The position numbers were made by a program, and so were the translations under genes. Under the pieces are notes generated by a model. The model was not told the DNA's origin and searched no databases. It worked only from the letters and a program-made list of their open reading frames with translations. Shown here in pieces: positions 28,337-37,102 of a stretch of DNA of 37,131 nucleotides. The stretch lies in contig PDIM01000029.1 in NCBI GenBank assembly GCA_002811675.1, forward strand, positions 36,680-73,810. Direction: 5' to 3'. Every line of letters begins with the position of its first letter. The stretch's first letter is position 1. This stretch comes from Ichthyosporea sp. XGB-2017a. Lineage: Eukaryota > Opisthokonta > Ichthyosporea.

Positions 28337-28355
28337 TTTCTTTCTTCTTAAATTT

Positions 28356-28363
28356 CTTTTATA
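28356..28363 (-). promoter_or_regulatory. TATA box of the dynein gene
   Basis: TATAAAAG on the minus strand lies 47 bases before the ATG, predicting a leader of only about 20-25 bases. The octamer is the same as that of the phosphate transporter gene. Confidence 0.55.
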
Positions 28364-28480
28364 TTCTTTTTTGTGTATCTATTGTCATTCCCCCCTCCTC
28401 TCCCCTTTATTTTGCCCAATCCTCTAAGTCTTTTTCAATTTCACCCTTTCGTGAATCAATGAATCATTTAACGAAAAAGG

Positions 28481-28544
<64 letters not shown>

Positions 28545-28856
28545 ACAAAACACAAAAAAAAAAAAAAACTGAAAAGACTTGTGTGCGGAGAAATAATTAG
28601 AGCGGAGAAACTTTTCCATTGTTTCATTGTTTCAGTTTCATTGTTTCATTGTTGTTTGCTTTTTGCGTACTTTCAGTTTCATTTGCACAGTCTAATGTTT
28701 TTCCTGGGTTTTTATTTATATATTAATTGCGGTGGTGTTTATCAAATTACATGTCAGTACGGGTATATAGAACTAAATAATGAATGAACAAATTTAATGA
28801 GCTAAAAGAAAAATAGAGCTCTTTTTACCTGTTAAAAAGGCAAGAATTAGTTGCAA
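28364..28856. other. Spacer between the PAS protein gene and the dynein gene
   Basis: It contains the dynein upstream region with a very long A tract, short TTTCATTG repeats at about 28617-28660, and a likely poly(A) signal of the PAS gene (TTTATT at 28711-28716, AATAAA on its strand). No gene is seen. Confidence 0.5.
28481..28568 (+). repeat. Long poly-A tract (A63, then A15)
   Basis: A63 at 28481-28543 is followed by CACAAAACAC and A15 at 28554-28568. On the dynein strand this is a poly-T tract about 120 bases upstream of the TATA box. Such tracts exclude nucleosomes and are common in promoters. The length may be imprecise. Confidence 0.85.
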
Positions 28857-31800
28857 CTAACGCCTGCCATTCTGTTGTTTGACCATGTCCTCCAAGTACT
28901 GCATTTCAGTAAGGTCTTTCATATATGCGATGAATTTGTGGCTAGGAGTGCCCTTGTCCAGCTCAGTAATGGACAGCAATAGATGCACAATGGAATTGTT
29001 CTTGCGCACCCCGCGCACTTTACGTGGCTCTCCATTTATCACTTTGGCAATACCACTGTCCAGATAGTTTTGCACGTACGAATCATGCATGTTCTTCATC
29101 TGTTGGGGCATAAGGATTTTGATATCTTTGCCCACCAAATCGCCAGATGTGTATCCGAAGATCTTGTAGGCGGCAGGGTTTGCGTATTCAATGATACCGC
29201 TGGTAGAAGCCACAAAAGCAGCATCTGGAACCCCACTGAGGAGATTATCTCTTCGTTGGAGCTCAAGTTCGCGTGATTCTTCAATTTGTCGAAGGTAGCT
29301 GACATCTTCCAAGATACCCACAAATTGCTTTTCGCCATTTTCATCAACTATTTCGTTGACACGCAAATGCAAATCTATCTGTGACCCGTCTTTTTTTACA
29401 CCAGCAAGTCGACGACCCTCTGTGTCGATTACCTTTTTAATGCCAGTAGTCAGATAGCTAGAGAGATATGTATGGTGGTTTCTTGCATGCTGAGGAGGCA
29501 TAATCATGGTCACATTGTTTCCTATCATTTCGACTGACGCATAGCCTAGTAGCTTGGCAGCACCTTCATTGACGTGGCTAATGACCCCGGTCTTGTCTAT
29601 TTGTATGCATCCTCCATTGATGGTATCCATGACAATTTGATTTCTCTTTTCCTCGTAGTCACTCTTAGCTTGTTGTTTCTTACTCTCGGTCAAATCTCGA
29701 ATGCAGCCAGTGAACACTCTCTCTCCTTTCGACGTTATGATTTCACTTACGTCTAGATGTATGGGAAACAAGGTGCCATCTTTCTTCATACCTTCCACAC
29801 TGCGCCCGATGCCAATAACTTTTTTTTCGCCAGTTTGGAGATATTTCATCAGGTACCCAGCATGATGCATACGAAACTGTTCAGGCATCAGCATGGTGAC
29901 GTTATTTCCTATCATTTCTTTTTCAGAGTAATGAAATAATTCTCTTGTCATCTTATTGGCGGATAAAATATCTCCCGTCTCTGTAATAGAAATGACACCT
30001 TCTGGAACCAAATCTAAAACAGACTGAAGTTTTTCCTGCTCAGCCCGAAGTCTTTCTTTCTCAGCCAGCTCTTCCCGGCAGTCTCTCATAAGGCCTACAA
30101 ACAAATGAACATCTCCTTCCTTGATTTCAGCAACGCTCAAGTCAACTGTAATTAGTTCACCGTCCTTTGCCTTAGCGTTCAAATTTCGCCCTTTGCCAAT
30201 CACCTTTGCGTTCCCGGTTGTGAGATAATTGTTCAGGTATGTGTGATGATTCATGGCGTGCTCCTCCGGCATAAGTTTGGTTACGTTCTCCCCTATAAGC
30301 TCCTCTTTTGAGTATCCAAATAGTGTCACAACAGTTTCATTTACACGTTCGATGGTACCGACAGTGTCAATGACAACAATTCCATCAGTACATGTTGCAA
30401 GAATGGCAGCCAATTTGGTTCTCTCTAACTGGATCATTCTTTCCGTCCTATTCCTCTCAGTCACATCTCGAAGAATCCCGGTAAAAAGGTGAGCATCATC
30501 ATTTTTCACTTCACTAATTGCGAGTTCCAAATCAAATTCTTCACCGTTCTTCTTTCTTCCTGGTACCGTACGCCCGATTCCGATCACCTTTTTGACACCA
30601 GTGGTCAAATAATTGTTCAAATACGTATGGTGATTGACACCAAAACGCTCGGGCATAAGCATTGTGATATTATTTCCTACCATTTCTTGCTCCGTATAAC
30701 CAAACATTTCTACACATGCAGAATTGACGGTACTTATAACACCAGTAGTGCTAATGGCAATGATGCCATCTGCAACTGTGTTAAGTACTGCATCCAGCTT
30801 TTGCTGCTCCAAATAGGATCTCATATCAGCTTGAGCCATTTCCAAATGTGTTTTCAACTCCCTTTGGTTAGACTCATCAATTCGGCACATATCCTCGGCC
30901 TGCTCCGTTCTTACACCTCTCAATTCCTGTTCATTTTGCTGATGAATTTCTTGCTGTCGACGTCGAATGTCCTCTCTGAGCTCGAGCATTTTCTGTCTCA
31001 TGACAATCTTGAATTCTTTAGCTTCATCCCTTTGTTCAGATTTCATCTTTTGTAGATTAAGACGCATGTCTATGACCTTTTGACGCGCTTCGGCAGTTTG
31101 TAGGCGGACGGCCTCCTCGATTTCATGGGCTTTCTTTTCTTCTTCGGTCATGTTAGACAAATCCTTTACCACAGTTTCCTCGTTGTCCTCTTCCAAGGCT
31201 TTTCGAATAACTTCATCACGCATATCTTCATCATCGTCACCATTGCCAGATGACATTCCATCTGAGAAGGCACTTCCTTCGGACATATTTGATGCCTGAA
31301 CTGTTTTGTCATCATTTGCATTACTTTCCATTGCCTTTTGTCTAGCTACGGCTTTCTGCTCATGCTGCTTTTTCAACTTTGCAGCTTCTATGCGCTGCTT
31401 TTTTGCCTGGTCCTCGAGCTTCTTCTCTTGTCTTTTTTTTGTGATCAACTCGGTCAGTTCAAATTCGGCCATATGAAGCGCAGTCTCATCTTTTAAGTAG
31501 GCAAGTGAATGATTGTTATTAAGTTCGAGAGTGTTTGTTTTCTGCTGAATGCACAAATCATCCATCAGTTCAATTGCTGTAATCTCATGAGAAAATTCCT
31601 TTTCTTTGTGCTTCAGTTCAATCAACTGGAGCTCTCTAAGCTGCTCTGCCTTTTTTCGCTCGGTCACAATTTTCTGTTGCTGCTTGAGATTGTGTTCATT
31701 AATTGCCCGCTTTCTTAGAACTGGTTTCAAATGCTGAATCTCTAAGCTTAAAATCATTTTGAGATTGCGGGCCGTTCGCTCTTGGGCCATTGCAAGTTCT

Positions 31801-32492
31801 TTTCTCTCACGTTGCTGACGCTCTTCAATGTGCTTCATTCTCTCCCCAAACGCTTCCCTCTTTTGTTTTATAAGAAGTTTACGCTCATTAATATAATCCA
31901 AAACCTCATCCATATGTTGAAGCTTTAGCTGTCGAATATGCTCTTCTTTGGAAGCGATACGTTGCGCAGCCAAAAATTCTTCACGCTTTCGACGGTGCTC
32001 AGCCTGACGTTCCTGACGCTCAACCAACTGCCTTCTCTGATGAAGCTGCAAAGTATATTGATTATGAGCTTCGCGCAAATTTGATTGTTGGATGTGAGCC
32101 TCTTCGTCTTGAAAGTGAACAATTGCCTGTGCTTTGCGCAAATTGTCTTCAATCTCCGCCTGCTCTCGCTTCAAACCATCTGTGAGACTGCTGTACTGCT
32201 TTTTGCTTTTCTCACGATAAACTTTTGCTCCTGATTCTTGTCCTCCCGCTGAAGAGGCCTTTTCCACTTCTTCATCAGACATACTTCGTGAACCGAAAGA
32301 TCGTTCAGGCTCGTCTGATGCGCCGGCAACAGACTCGTGCTCCGAGAAAGAGTCTCCATCGTCAGCATGGCTTTGTATGGCTTGAAAGTTGATCTTCTTT
32401 TTCGGTTTCTTGGTAGAGTGGAGCATTCCTTGAAGAGCTTCCTTGGTCAAGGAAGGCTTTTTAACACGACTTCCACTGCTTGCGGTGCTCAT
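28857..32492 (-). CDS. Coiled-coil protein with five FixL-like PAS domains
   Basis: A 1211-residue soluble protein. Residues 1-90 are basic, then Ser/acidic. About 90-560 are highly charged helix rich in Glu, Lys, Arg and Gln, likely coiled coil. Five PAS domains follow at about 566-680, 694-810, 822-940, 953-1072 and 1080-1200. The chain then ends, with no kinase, cyclase or other output domain. Each PAS contains an HxxY motif whose histidine matches the haem-binding H200 of Bradyrhizobium FixL: H621, H749, H877, H1006 and H1136. An arginine matching FixL R220 follows 20 residues later in PAS1-3 (R641, R769, R897) and 21 later in PAS4-5 (R1027, R1157). The LOV flavin motif with its reactive Cys is absent, so these are not LOV photosensors. 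The first ATG at 32492 is used; the frame extends to a TTG at 32510. Gas sensing is inferred from the FixL-like residues and is untested. Confidence 0.92.
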   Translation of the reverse strand: MSTASSGSRVKKPSLTKEALQGMLHSTKKPKKKINFQAIQSHADDGDSFSEHESVAGASDEPERSFGSRSMSDEEVEKASSAGGQESGAKVYREKSKKQYSSLTDGLKREQAEIEDNLRKAQAIVHFQDEEAHIQQSNLREAHNQYTLQLHQRRQLVERQERQAEHRRKREEFLAAQRIASKEEHIRQLKLQHMDEVLDYINERKLLIKQKREAFGERMKHIEERQQRERKELAMAQERTARNLKMILSLEIQHLKPVLRKRAINEHNLKQQQKIVTERKKAEQLRELQLIELKHKEKEFSHEITAIELMDDLCIQQKTNTLELNNNHSLAYLKDETALHMAEFELTELITKKRQEKKLEDQAKKQRIEAAKLKKQHEQKAVARQKAMESNANDDKTVQASNMSEGSAFSDGMSSGNGDDDEDMRDEVIRKALEEDNEETVVKDLSNMTEEEKKAHEIEEAVRLQTAEARQKVIDMRLNLQKMKSEQRDEAKEFKIVMRQKMLELREDIRRRQQEIHQQNEQELRGVRTEQAEDMCRIDESNQRELKTHLEMAQADMRSYLEQQKLDAVLNTVADGIIAISTTGVISTVNSACVEMFGYTEQEMVGNNITMLMPERFGVNHHTYLNNYLTTGVKKVIGIGRTVPGRKKNGEEFDLELAISEVKNDDAHLFTGILRDVTERNRTERMIQLERTKLAAILATCTDGIVVIDTVGTIERVNETVVTLFGYSKEELIGENVTKLMPEEHAMNHHTYLNNYLTTGNAKVIGKGRNLNAKAKDGELITVDLSVAEIKEGDVHLFVGLMRDCREELAEKERLRAEQEKLQSVLDLVPEGVISITETGDILSANKMTRELFHYSEKEMIGNNVTMLMPEQFRMHHAGYLMKYLQTGEKKVIGIGRSVEGMKKDGTLFPIHLDVSEIITSKGERVFTGCIRDLTESKKQQAKSDYEEKRNQIVMDTINGGCIQIDKTGVISHVNEGAAKLLGYASVEMIGNNVTMIMPPQHARNHHTYLSSYLTTGIKKVIDTEGRRLAGVKKDGSQIDLHLRVNEIVDENGEKQFVGILEDVSYLRQIEESRELELQRRDNLLSGVPDAAFVASTSGIIEYANPAAYKIFGYTSGDLVGKDIKILMPQQMKNMHDSYVQNYLDSGIAKVINGEPRKVRGVRKNNSIVHLLLSITELDKGTPSHKFIAYMKDLTEMQYLEDMVKQQNGRR

Positions 32493-33103
32493 CTTTGTTC
32501 CTTTTAACAAAACTTTCTATGCTATGATTCACAGAACAAGAATCAAATCAAATCATCCACTCATTCGCGTATTCCTCTAACCCCCTTTCAGTACTCTTTC
32601 TTCCTGCAAATACAATGAATTCCCTTATACATTATTTCTCCTATTTGAAAAGCAATGAAATGAAGAGCAATGGAAAATACAAAAAAGGGAATTTTTTAAA
32701 ATAAAAAATTAAAATTTGATAAATTATAAAAATAAAAACCGATAAAAACATTAAAAGACAATTATAAAAACAAAAAACAAAGAAGGCCCGTTAAAACAAC
32801 GTCAAAAAAGAAAATTGATAGGCTCATAAAATTTTCATTCAATTTTTTTCCTCGATTTTTTTTTGTTATAAAAATAAAAAAATAATAAACTTTTTCGATT
32901 TTTTTTTTTCTAATTACTTTCTGCACGAGACATTTATTTCCTTATAAAGAAAAAAGCCTCGGAAAACATTTAAGAAATATATTCCCTTAAGGGATTTTAA
33001 AAGTTCAATTAATTATAACATAATTGAGTGACGCAGGCCATGACAGTCAGCTGGCCGTACTGAAGGGGTATCAAGGAGCCCCTGTACTGAAGGTAATTTT
33101 TAT
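32493..33103. other. AT-rich spacer between the F-box-like and PAS genes
   Basis: The part at about 32690-33000 is extremely AT-rich, A-rich on the plus strand first and then T-rich. It holds no gene. TTTATT at 32933-32938 (AATAAA on the minus strand) may end the F-box-like mRNA. A 5-bp hairpin AGGGG/CCCCT (33064-33083) lies just after that gene's stop. The part near 32621 has a weak TATAAGG for the PAS gene. Confidence 0.5.
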
Positions 33104-34675
33104 CTACACGAGGATTCGGGACGGTTCATGTGTGCTGTTGATGTTTGTTTCTAATGTAGGTGTTGTATTTGTACTGCTACAGTCACTTGGTGGCAATGTT
33201 TGTAAAAAGGATATTATTTCCTCTCTCTTCCAGCATTCAGCATAATACATAATGTTGTTGTGATTTTCGACGGCTGATGTTGGTTGATCCTTGAGAGCTT
33301 TTTCGAACATTACCTTAAAGGCGGAAAAGTCGCCTTTGCGAATGGCGGCAGGGAATAAGTTCTTCAAATTAAGTGTTTTTGCAGGAGTTGGAGGGTGAAA
33401 AGGATTTGTGCTGTGTCGATTAGTTATGGAGGGCACAGGGGTAGAAATTGCCCACTTCAAGGTTTCTAAATTTCCAGCCTCCATTGCCCCCAATGCACAT
33501 TTGACTAGATAACCCTCTCCTATGAGCGTGAGCATATTTCCTTCAAATGCTTGGCAGTTTTCTCTCACCCACACTTGCAATAGTTTGTTTACCACATCCG
33601 TCCAACCTAACTGTCCCAATACAAACATCATATCCGTAAATTTCCCTGCACATAGCTGTCCCAGAGGTGGAATGTTCGCCTTTGCCGCAGCAGCGTTCCT
33701 ATTATAACATAGTCTGTAGATGGCACGAAAATAAAGTACATATGCAAACATTCCCCGACTGTTGGCCTCAAGACATTCATTCAAGTGAGCAGCAAACTGA
33801 GGAGTACCCACTTTGTATAGGGAGCGCAGTATTTGTGAATGTACTTTCTCTGCATTTTCCCTGGTCCTTACACTCTCATCAGCTTTCATTCCCAAAGACA
33901 GTGCCTGTTGTGCAAGAAATCGAATCAATTGAGGAATCTTATTCAAGTACACATGAAAGCAAATGTAATTTACTGCCTCCTGATTTGCGGTTACAAGTGC
34001 GTATTTCAGGCAATGACGGACGACTAATATCTTTGCTCTAAACACATTAATGATAGCTTCCCTCCAAGACACCACTGGTTGGCCATCATTAGTACAAGCA
34101 GTGTCGTCTTCAGAAACACTGCTCATCGCCTCACTCATAAGAGACCCCTCGCACAGAAACTTGTTTAAAACCCACCCGAGCACACAAGAATTCTCATTTG
34201 CCGAATGCTGATAAGCACTTCCATCTATCGCGCACTCAAACAACAACGATGCACCTTTACTCCGCACATACGAAGTTCCCATCAATGCCATCAATGTAGC
34301 AGCATTTGATTTCCGAGAATAAAGCTGATAATATTCTTCACACAAGGACAGATCTCCGTTCTGTAAGGCAAAACACAGCCCTTTCCCCAGAAAATAGTCG
34401 TGACTCTCACTCAGCAATTTCATTACAGCTCCCACGGGTAAGGCTGTGGCCAGGAGAGCAGAAGATTCACGAACTGAAGCTAAATCCCTTGCATAGTTGC
34501 GTAGCAGGTGCAAAGATAGGTCTTCTTCCATATTCTGCTCCTTTCGCCGACTCTTATTTAGAAGACTACCAGCATGCCCAAGGAAGATTTCCACTATCAG
34601 CTCAGGAGGCAAATCATAAAGATGCAATGTCTGATTCTCTAGCTCTTCCATCCTACCTGTCATGCTATATCCCAT
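33104..34675 (-). CDS. Hypothetical F-box-like helical protein
   Basis: A 523-residue protein of unknown role. Residues 19-40 (LYDLPPELIVEIFLGHAGS) resemble the start of an F-box, which would link a substrate to an SCF ubiquitin ligase through Skp1. The rest is mainly helical with irregular repeats. Stretches such as LGQLGWTDVVNKLLQVW, GAMEAGNLETLKWAIS and AAIRKGDFSAFKVMFEKAL look like degenerate ankyrin-type helices. No membrane helix or signal peptide is seen. The Ser/Thr/Asn-rich end is probably disordered. The start is the first ATG; an alternative Met at residue 5 or 9 is possible. It is divergent from the CoA-transferase gene. The gene is real by length and composition, but its function is not recognised. 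Confidence 0.8.
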   Translation of the reverse strand: MGYSMTGRMEELENQTLHLYDLPPELIVEIFLGHAGSLLNKSRRKEQNMEEDLSLHLLRNYARDLASVRESSALLATALPVGAVMKLLSESHDYFLGKGLCFALQNGDLSLCEEYYQLYSRKSNAATLMALMGTSYVRSKGASLLFECAIDGSAYQHSANENSCVLGWVLNKFLCEGSLMSEAMSSVSEDDTACTNDGQPVVSWREAIINVFRAKILVVRHCLKYALVTANQEAVNYICFHVYLNKIPQLIRFLAQQALSLGMKADESVRTRENAEKVHSQILRSLYKVGTPQFAAHLNECLEANSRGMFAYVLYFRAIYRLCYNRNAAAAKANIPPLGQLCAGKFTDMMFVLGQLGWTDVVNKLLQVWVRENCQAFEGNMLTLIGEGYLVKCALGAMEAGNLETLKWAISTPVPSITNRHSTNPFHPPTPAKTLNLKNLFPAAIRKGDFSAFKVMFEKALKDQPTSAVENHNNIMYYAECWKREEIISFLQTLPPSDCSSTNTTPTLETNINSTHEPSRILV

Positions 34676-35144
34676 TTACACACACAGGATTCTATAATCA
34701 ATCTGACAAATGGGAACAATTCAACAGTTAAATCTACTTTAATCTATAATAATAATCCTTCTCAAAACAAAAACACCAAAACAAAAGGAGGAGGGGAAAA
34801 CATAAACATAAAAAAGGAGGAGGTTATGTAGTAATGAGATCCCCATCAAAGATTTAATTGGACGGGGTTTTTTGGGGGCTCTTAATTGGCGGATTTGTTT
34901 CTTGTCCATGCTCCATTTGGTAATTTGGCCAATCAGGGGGCTTTGTGGCCTTTTTTGTGGCTTTTTTTACCTGTTGTTTTTTGGTTCTTTGGTTTTTGGT
35001 TCTTTGGTTTTTGGTTTTCTTTTTTGTTTCATTTTCATTGTTCTTGTTGTGTTTGTTGTGTACTTTTTTGAGTTTTTTTGAGTTTTTTTGTGTTTTGTCG
35101 GTGTTTTATGTTCTGTGTTTTTGTGTTTTGTATAATTTGTTCTG

Positions 35145-35382
35145 TTTAAAGCTTGAGATTTGTGTTTTGTTCAAAGCTTGAGATTTGTGTTTTGTTCAAA
35201 GCTTGAGATTTGTGTTTTGTTCAAAGCTTGAGATTTGTGTTTTGTTCAAAGCTTGAGATTTGTGTTTTGTTTAAAGCTTGAGATTTGTGTTTTGTTTAAA
35301 GCTTGAGATTTGTGTTTTGGTTAAAGCTTGAGATTTGTGTTTTGGTTAAAGCTTGAGATTTGTGTTTTGTTTAAAGCTTGAG
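35145..35382 (+). repeat. 25-bp minisatellite, about 9.5 copies
   Basis: The core AAAGCTTGAG recurs at 35148, 35173, 35198, 35223, 35248, 35273, 35298, 35323, 35348 and 35373, always 25 bases apart. The rest of each unit is ATTTGTGTTTTG plus a variable TTC, TTT or GTT. Variants are clustered: four adjacent TTCAAA units, then two TTTAAA, two GGTTAAA and one TTTAAA. This shows local unit duplication. The array ends 144 bases before the CoA-transferase ATG. Confidence 0.97.
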
Positions 35383-35436
35383 AGAGTGATAGAGACGGAC
35401 AGATAGAGATAGAGAGATAGAGAGATAGAAAGAGGT
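35383..35436 (+). repeat. GATAGA-type purine-rich microsatellite
   Basis: Irregular repeats of GATAGA and GAGATA directly follow the minisatellite. The plus strand is almost all purine apart from T. Confidence 0.75.
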
Positions 35437-35526
35437 GAATGGAAATCGATTTTTTGTAGTCCTGTTGTGAATAGTGAATTCGTACTCTTGGTGCTTTTTC
35501 CTTTTCTTTTTTCTTTCTTTTGGTAG

Positions 35527-36993
35527 ATGTGGGGCGCTGTTTTTGGAGGAGGTAAAGGAGGTAGATGTAGTCGGTCAGCGACATCATGCGGGGTGAGGGT
35601 GATTAGGGATATAAAAAGGGGGCTTGGGACCCGAATCAGTTGTATGGGTGTAAATGGAGGAAATGATGCGTCGCTGTCGATGGAAAGTGGTGCTGTGAAG
35701 CCTCCTGTATGTGAACAGGGGTCTGATTCTTCTGTGCTGCCCCTCTCTGGGGTGCGTGTGCTGGACATGGGGCGGATCTTGGCGGCGCCGTACTGTTCCA
35801 TGCTCCTGGGGGACCTTGGGGCGGAGATTATCAAGGTGGAGGCACTGAAAGGAGACGATACGCGACAATGGGGACCTCCATTTCTGGAGAAAGAGCAAAG
35901 AGAGGGGGAAGGAAATGAAGGAACGGTCGATGATCAAGCTCGTCAAAGTGCCTATTTTTTGGGTACGAATCGGAACAAGAAAAGCATTGCTGTTGATTTC
36001 AAAACTGAAGCTGGAAAAAGAATTATTAAAGAGCTGGCTGCAAAAAGTGATATTCTTCTTGAAAACTTTGTGCCTGGACAGTTGGCAAAAGTGGGATTGG
36101 GATATGAGGATATGCAAAGTGTGAATCCTCGACTCATTTATTGCTCTATTACAGGCTTTGGGTCCGTAGGACCTTATGCAAAAAGACCGGGAGTGGATGT
36201 GATTGTGGAGGCTCTGGGTGGGTTTATGTGGATCACAGGGGAAAAGAAGGGTGCTCCGGTGAAGGCTGGGGTTGCGATTATTGATGTGGCCACTGGTCTG
36301 CTTGCGAAGGGTGCTATTCTAGGGGCTCTTTATGCTCGAGAGCGGACAGGAAACGGGGAGCATATTGAGTGCTCGCTATTAGAAACACAAATATCTGCGC
36401 TTGTGAATATTGCCTCCAATTATCTTATTGGGGGCCTTGAGGGACAGCGTTGGGGGACTGCGCATGAGAGCATTGTCCCTTACGAGGGATTCAGGACTGC
36501 GGAGGGGCATATTGTTATTGGGGCGATAAACAATAGCCAGTACAAAATGTTGTGTAAAGAGTTGGAATGTGCAGAGATGGAAGCTGACAAGTTTGCTACC
36601 AATCCTCTTCGCGTGGAAAATCGTGTGGAGTTGAAGAACATTATTGAAAAGGCTTTATCAACCCAGCCCGCATCATATTGGTTTGAAAAGCTTGGCAATC
36701 GGGGCATCATTGTAGGACCAATCAACAATCTGGACCAGGTGTTTAATGACCCCCATGTGCAAGAACTGAATATGGTGGAAGAGATGGAACATGCAGTGTA
36801 TGGGAGTGTAAAGACTGTAAGAAACCCTGTGACATACCGTCATTTTACGCCAAAAGCAACCAGTGCGCCTCCAGTGCTTGGGGAGCACACGCGAGAGATC
36901 CTTGGTGAGATACTGTGCTACAGTCCTAATGAGATTGAAAGTCTTGTTGAGGCAAAAGTAGTGAAAGCATACACAGCAGCAGCAACTGTGTAA
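35527..36993 (+). CDS. SUGCT: CoA-transferase family III enzyme, SUGCT-like
   Basis: This 488-residue CaiB/BaiF-type enzyme moves CoA between carboxylic acids. It most resembles succinyl-CoA:glutarate CoA-transferase, a mitochondrial enzyme that makes glutaryl-CoA during lysine and tryptophan breakdown. The family core starts at about residue 70 (LPLSGVRVLDMGRILAAPYC, then LLGDLGAEIIKVE). The catalytic aspartate of the family is D253 in GVAIIDVATGL. LLENFVPGQLAKVGLGYE and GSVKTVRNPV are also typical. The first 45 residues are rich in Arg, Gly and Ser with few acids, as in a mitochondrial targeting peptide. An in-frame TAG directly precedes the ATG, itself after a pyrimidine-rich stretch that resembles a splice acceptor. 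A TATA motif inside the coding region (35610) suggests a shorter form starting at M40 or M52. Substrate is judged by resemblance. Confidence 0.93.
   Translation: MWGAVFGGGKGGRCSRSATSCGVRVIRDIKRGLGTRISCMGVNGGNDASLSMESGAVKPPVCEQGSDSSVLPLSGVRVLDMGRILAAPYCSMLLGDLGAEIIKVEALKGDDTRQWGPPFLEKEQREGEGNEGTVDDQARQSAYFLGTNRNKKSIAVDFKTEAGKRIIKELAAKSDILLENFVPGQLAKVGLGYEDMQSVNPRLIYCSITGFGSVGPYAKRPGVDVIVEALGGFMWITGEKKGAPVKAGVAIIDVATGLLAKGAILGALYARERTGNGEHIECSLLETQISALVNIASNYLIGGLEGQRWGTAHESIVPYEGFRTAEGHIVIGAINNSQYKMLCKELECAEMEADKFATNPLRVENRVELKNIIEKALSTQPASYWFEKLGNRGIIVGPINNLDQVFNDPHVQELNMVEEMEHAVYGSVKTVRNPVTYRHFTPKATSAPPVLGEHTREILGEILCYSPNEIESLVEAKVVKAYTAAATV
35610..35619 (+). promoter_or_regulatory. TATA-like motif inside the SUGCT-like coding region
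   Basis: TATAAAAAGG lies 83 bases after the predicted ATG, while none is seen upstream of it. A start about 30 bases downstream would give mRNAs whose first usable ATGs are 35644 (M40) or 35680 (M52), both in frame and both before the enzyme core. It may be chance, since it also encodes Ile-Lys-Arg. Confidence 0.3.
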
Positions 36994-36997
36994 CTGA

Positions 36998-37020
36998 AAT
37001 AAATGTAGTTTGTAAATAAA
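36998..37020 (+). terminator. Paired poly(A) signals of the SUGCT-like gene
   Basis: AATAAATGTA at 36998 and AATAAATGA at 37015 follow the TAA stop at 36991-36993 within 30 bases. A third AATAAA is at 37060-37065. Confidence 0.6.
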
Positions 37021-37102
37021 TGACTGCACTGTGCTCCCTCGACATCTGTCTACTGCGAAAATAAATTCTTAGCCGCGGATAATTTTTCATCGGGTTCCCT
37101 TG

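Larger units (their letters stand above)
34676..35526. promoter_or_regulatory. Divergent intergenic region with T/G-skewed strand and minisatellite
   Basis: This region separates two divergent genes. A CCAAT-type site (GGCCAATCAGG) lies at 34927-34937. From about 34940 to 35380 the plus strand is dominated by T and G with very little C. Short repeats of the GGTTCTTTGGTTTTT type occur at about 34978-35020 and of TTTTTTTGAG at about 35065-35090. The 25-bp minisatellite and a GATAGA-rich stretch follow. No TATA box is seen near 35527. Confidence 0.6.

Noticed and set aside
28857-32492. LOV photoreceptor
   Set aside because: No PAS domain here has the reactive cysteine motif of LOV domains. The FixL-type His and Arg are present instead.
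32493-32510. PAS protein starting at 32510
   Set aside because: That codon is TTG. The first ATG in frame is at 32492.
35145-35382. CRISPR-like array
   Set aside because: The units are contiguous with no unique spacers, and the setting is a eukaryotic nuclear genome. It is a minisatellite.
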